DNA from: Trichaptum fuscoviolaceum | Taxonomy: Eukaryota > Basidiomycota > Agaricomycetes > Hymenochaetales > Trichaptaceae | Reading direction: 5' to 3' | Assembly: GCA_910574455.1 (NCBI GenBank) | Contig: CAJSYZ010000006.1 | Coordinates: 1,749,376-1,813,375 of the forward strand | DNA: 64,000 bases | Shown here: in pieces, positions 62,046-64,000 of the stretch | How the letters are laid out: the number at the start of each line of letters is the position of its first letter | Position numbering within the stretch: position 1 is the first letter of the stretch | The notes under the pieces: generated by a model | What the model was told of the DNA's origin: nothing | Seen by the model: the letters and a program-made list of their open reading frames with translations, nothing else | Database searches by the model: none | Made by a program: the position numbers and the translations under genes

Positions 62046-64000
62046 TCAATCCTTAACCAACGTCAACCTCATTGGCATCACGGGCCGGCCTAGCTTGGTC
62101 CCTTTGATCGAAGGAGCCGCTAGTCCACTCATGTTCCAGTAAATGTCCTTCGTACCAGGCGAGAAAACGAATGACTCCAGAAGAATGGACAAGACAAGTT
62201 CTGCGATATACAGCATAGTAAGCATCTGGACCGATTGCAAATTATCAGACTTTTGCTCACTCATCTCAAGTTCGGAGAATTTGAAGCCGCTATTGTGAAC
62301 GTCAATGATTAGACCTGCTTTCGGATTCGTCAACTACTCACATGCATGCTCTTCCACCACCAAGGAACGTCATCCTGAGGGTTGCCCGTCAGCATGGTCT
62401 CTTTTTCAATATAAAAAGAAAACCTCTGCAGCTTACATGGATGAGTAGACTCCTGGAAGTCGTGCTTTCGCGACCTCGTCTGGCGACTTTCCAAGCCAGC
62501 GTTCCGGCTTCCACTCGTACGCATCCTCTCCCCAGATGGCCTTGCTGCGATTGGCATTCAAAATTGATATGATTACATTGGTGTTCTTCCGAAGGGGGAT
62601 TTCGCGTATCTCGGATTTGCCGTCAGCAGACTTTATAGGCCACATTAGTGGGAGCACGACGTCCTTCCTCGTACTACAATCGAAGCAAGCACCTTCAGTA
62701 CTTCGATCGCATTTTAATATGCCATTCACTTACGTTCTAAGGAGCTGCGAGACTGGAGGGAAGAGCCGAAGGGTCTCACGGCAGACGGCGTCCAGCCACG
62801 GAAGATTCATGAGAGTATCATAGTCGAGATCACCGTTTTCTTTGCGCGCTGCTGTAACTTCATCTCGCACCTTCTTCTGCATATCCGGATCAAGGCTGAG
62901 TTGATGAAGGATACGACTCAGCGCAGATGTCGTAGTGTCGTGGCCAGCGAAAATGAATGTACTACACGTGAAAAGGTTATGGCTCGTCTTCGCATAGCCA
63001 GTGCTGGGTATGCCTACTTCAGCTGTCCCAGTAACTCCTCCTCTGGAAGACGGTCCTCTTCACTAGACAACATATTTGCTTTCACTAAAGCACGTTTCAA
63101 TATGACGAAATGAATATATAACGGCGAAACTCACGGAGGATACTCAGGATGTCCTTTCCTCCACCGACCTGATTAACGGCTGCGTCGTCGCCTTTCGCTA
63201 GCATGTCCTTCTTCGCTTTGTAGACCTCGACAGACTGCTCATGCATGATGTCGACAATGTCCACCATGCTCTGCACATCTTTGGAGGGCAAAATCTCGAG
63301 AAGCTTTCGGCGGACCCAAGGGCTTCCCAGCCTGACCACGTATGGGACGAACTGCCGTATAATGTTGAGCTTGAATAATACGGGTCTGGGATGTAAGCTG
63401 TCAGTACCAAACGGCAAATTTCAAGAAAGTGAAGAAAGTACACGAATAATTTCACGGCATCATGGTATTTGTTCGTCTTCTTCAAATCCAACGCATCAAA
63501 CTGATACCCCATTCCTCCTTGACCAATATATTCAAGTGCTGCGCGAGACATCCATGTGCTCATGTCGATATCCTCCTCGCCTTCCTTTACTTTCTGTGCG
63601 AGGATATTACGAAGCTGGTGTGCGATCGGATAGAATATCGGAGCAAGGTCCCGCATGTGTTTCGGCGAGAAGACTGGATTAAGCATCTTGCGCTGCTTTC
63701 GGTGTTGTTCTCCCAGTGTCGATAAGAGGCTCGTTCCGAACACGATCTTGTTGTTACTATGTGCTCGTCAGAAATCAGCTACAAGACATCGAGCAGAAGG
63801 GGCGTACGCGATGAACATGGATGTCTCCTCGAAAGTATACTGCTCTTTGACGACTATATGGTGGAGGGCAAGCGGATCGAACACATAAAGCTCTTCATTC
63901 TATGCGACGGTGAGCTACTTGTGCTAATGCAAGTGAATCCTACTTACCTGAAATAACCCGTAGACCTTGCATACACCACCATAGGTCTCCGCTAAGCTTT
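62046..64000 (-). CDS. Cytochrome P450 monooxygenase (sub-group B, duplicate 2, 5' end outside window)
   Basis: Partial at the right edge: the membrane anchor and first exon lie beyond 64000. What is visible matches the gene at 57259-59447 nearly exon for exon: a TYGGVCKVYGLF-type exon at the edge, RKQRKMLNPVFSPKHMRDL, ALEYIGQGGMGY, LGSPWVRRKLLEILPSKD, KPERWLG, FLGGGRAC and GFKFSELEMS, ending MPMRLTLVKD at 62046. It has Pro in the SPKHMR motif where duplicate 1 has Leu, and QVGGGKD where the others read QVGKGKD. No frame break was seen in the visible part. Confidence 0.88.

Overview
The window is nuclear DNA from a filamentous basidiomycete, most likely an Agaricomycete. The signs are dense genes split by many introns of about 48-66 nt with GT(R)NGT donors, an expanded family of P450s, a DUF6533-type seven-helix protein, fast-evolving F-box/LRR-like genes and a basidiomycete-style Zn2Cys6 regulator. 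I saw no rRNA, tRNA, CRISPR array, bacterial operon or virus. All calls come from reading the sequence; splice models were rebuilt by hand and checked for frame where stated.

Layout. 0.2-2.5 kb: P450 (-). 3.4-3.9 kb: Asterix/PAT-complex subunit (-), divergent from an F-box/WD40 protein (4.1-6.5 kb, +). 6.8-10.0 kb: Zn2Cys6 transcription factor (-), divergent across about 1.15 kb from a P450 (11.2-13.4 kb, +). This is followed by a truncated P450 relic (14.2-15.5 kb) and a further P450 (16.3-18.4 kb). 18.5-19.6 kb: an uncharacterised acidic protein (-). 20.7-23.9 kb: two F-box/LRR-like genes. 24.1-29.8 kb: a full-size PDR (ABCG) transporter (-). 31.1-34.0 kb: MRE11 (-). 34.5-35.9 kb: a multi-pass membrane protein (-). 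36.3-37.5 kb: a decayed copy of the 20.7 kb F-box-like gene (-). 37.7-38.3 kb: a PEX39-type KPWE-motif gene (+). 38.9-41.9 kb: a SNF2 ATPase (+). 42.4-43.9 kb: GDP-L-fucose synthase (+). 44.3-50.0 kb: VPS15 (+). 50.4-51.2 kb: hotdog thioesterase (-). 51.6-52.5 kb: J-domain protein (+). 52.8-54.0 kb: HMG-CoA lyase (-). 54.2-55.9 kb: DUF6533 protein (-). 57.3-59.4 kb and 62.0 kb to the end: two recently duplicated P450s (-). Between them lie a 713-bp hairpin-rich inverted repeat, a 108-bp tandem repeat and a broken second copy of the PEX39 gene.

How it fits together. The centre is mostly conserved housekeeping genes (MRE11, VPS15, HMG-CoA lyase, GDP-fucose synthase, PEX39, Asterix). Around it sits a lineage-specific layer made by DNA-level duplication: five P450 genes and one P450 relic of a single family, forming two sub-groups, plus duplicate-and-decay pairs for the F-box-like and PEX39 genes. 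A Zn2Cys6 regulator between P450s and a PDR efflux pump 6 kb beyond them would suit a xenobiotic or secondary-metabolite response, but that functional link is inference.
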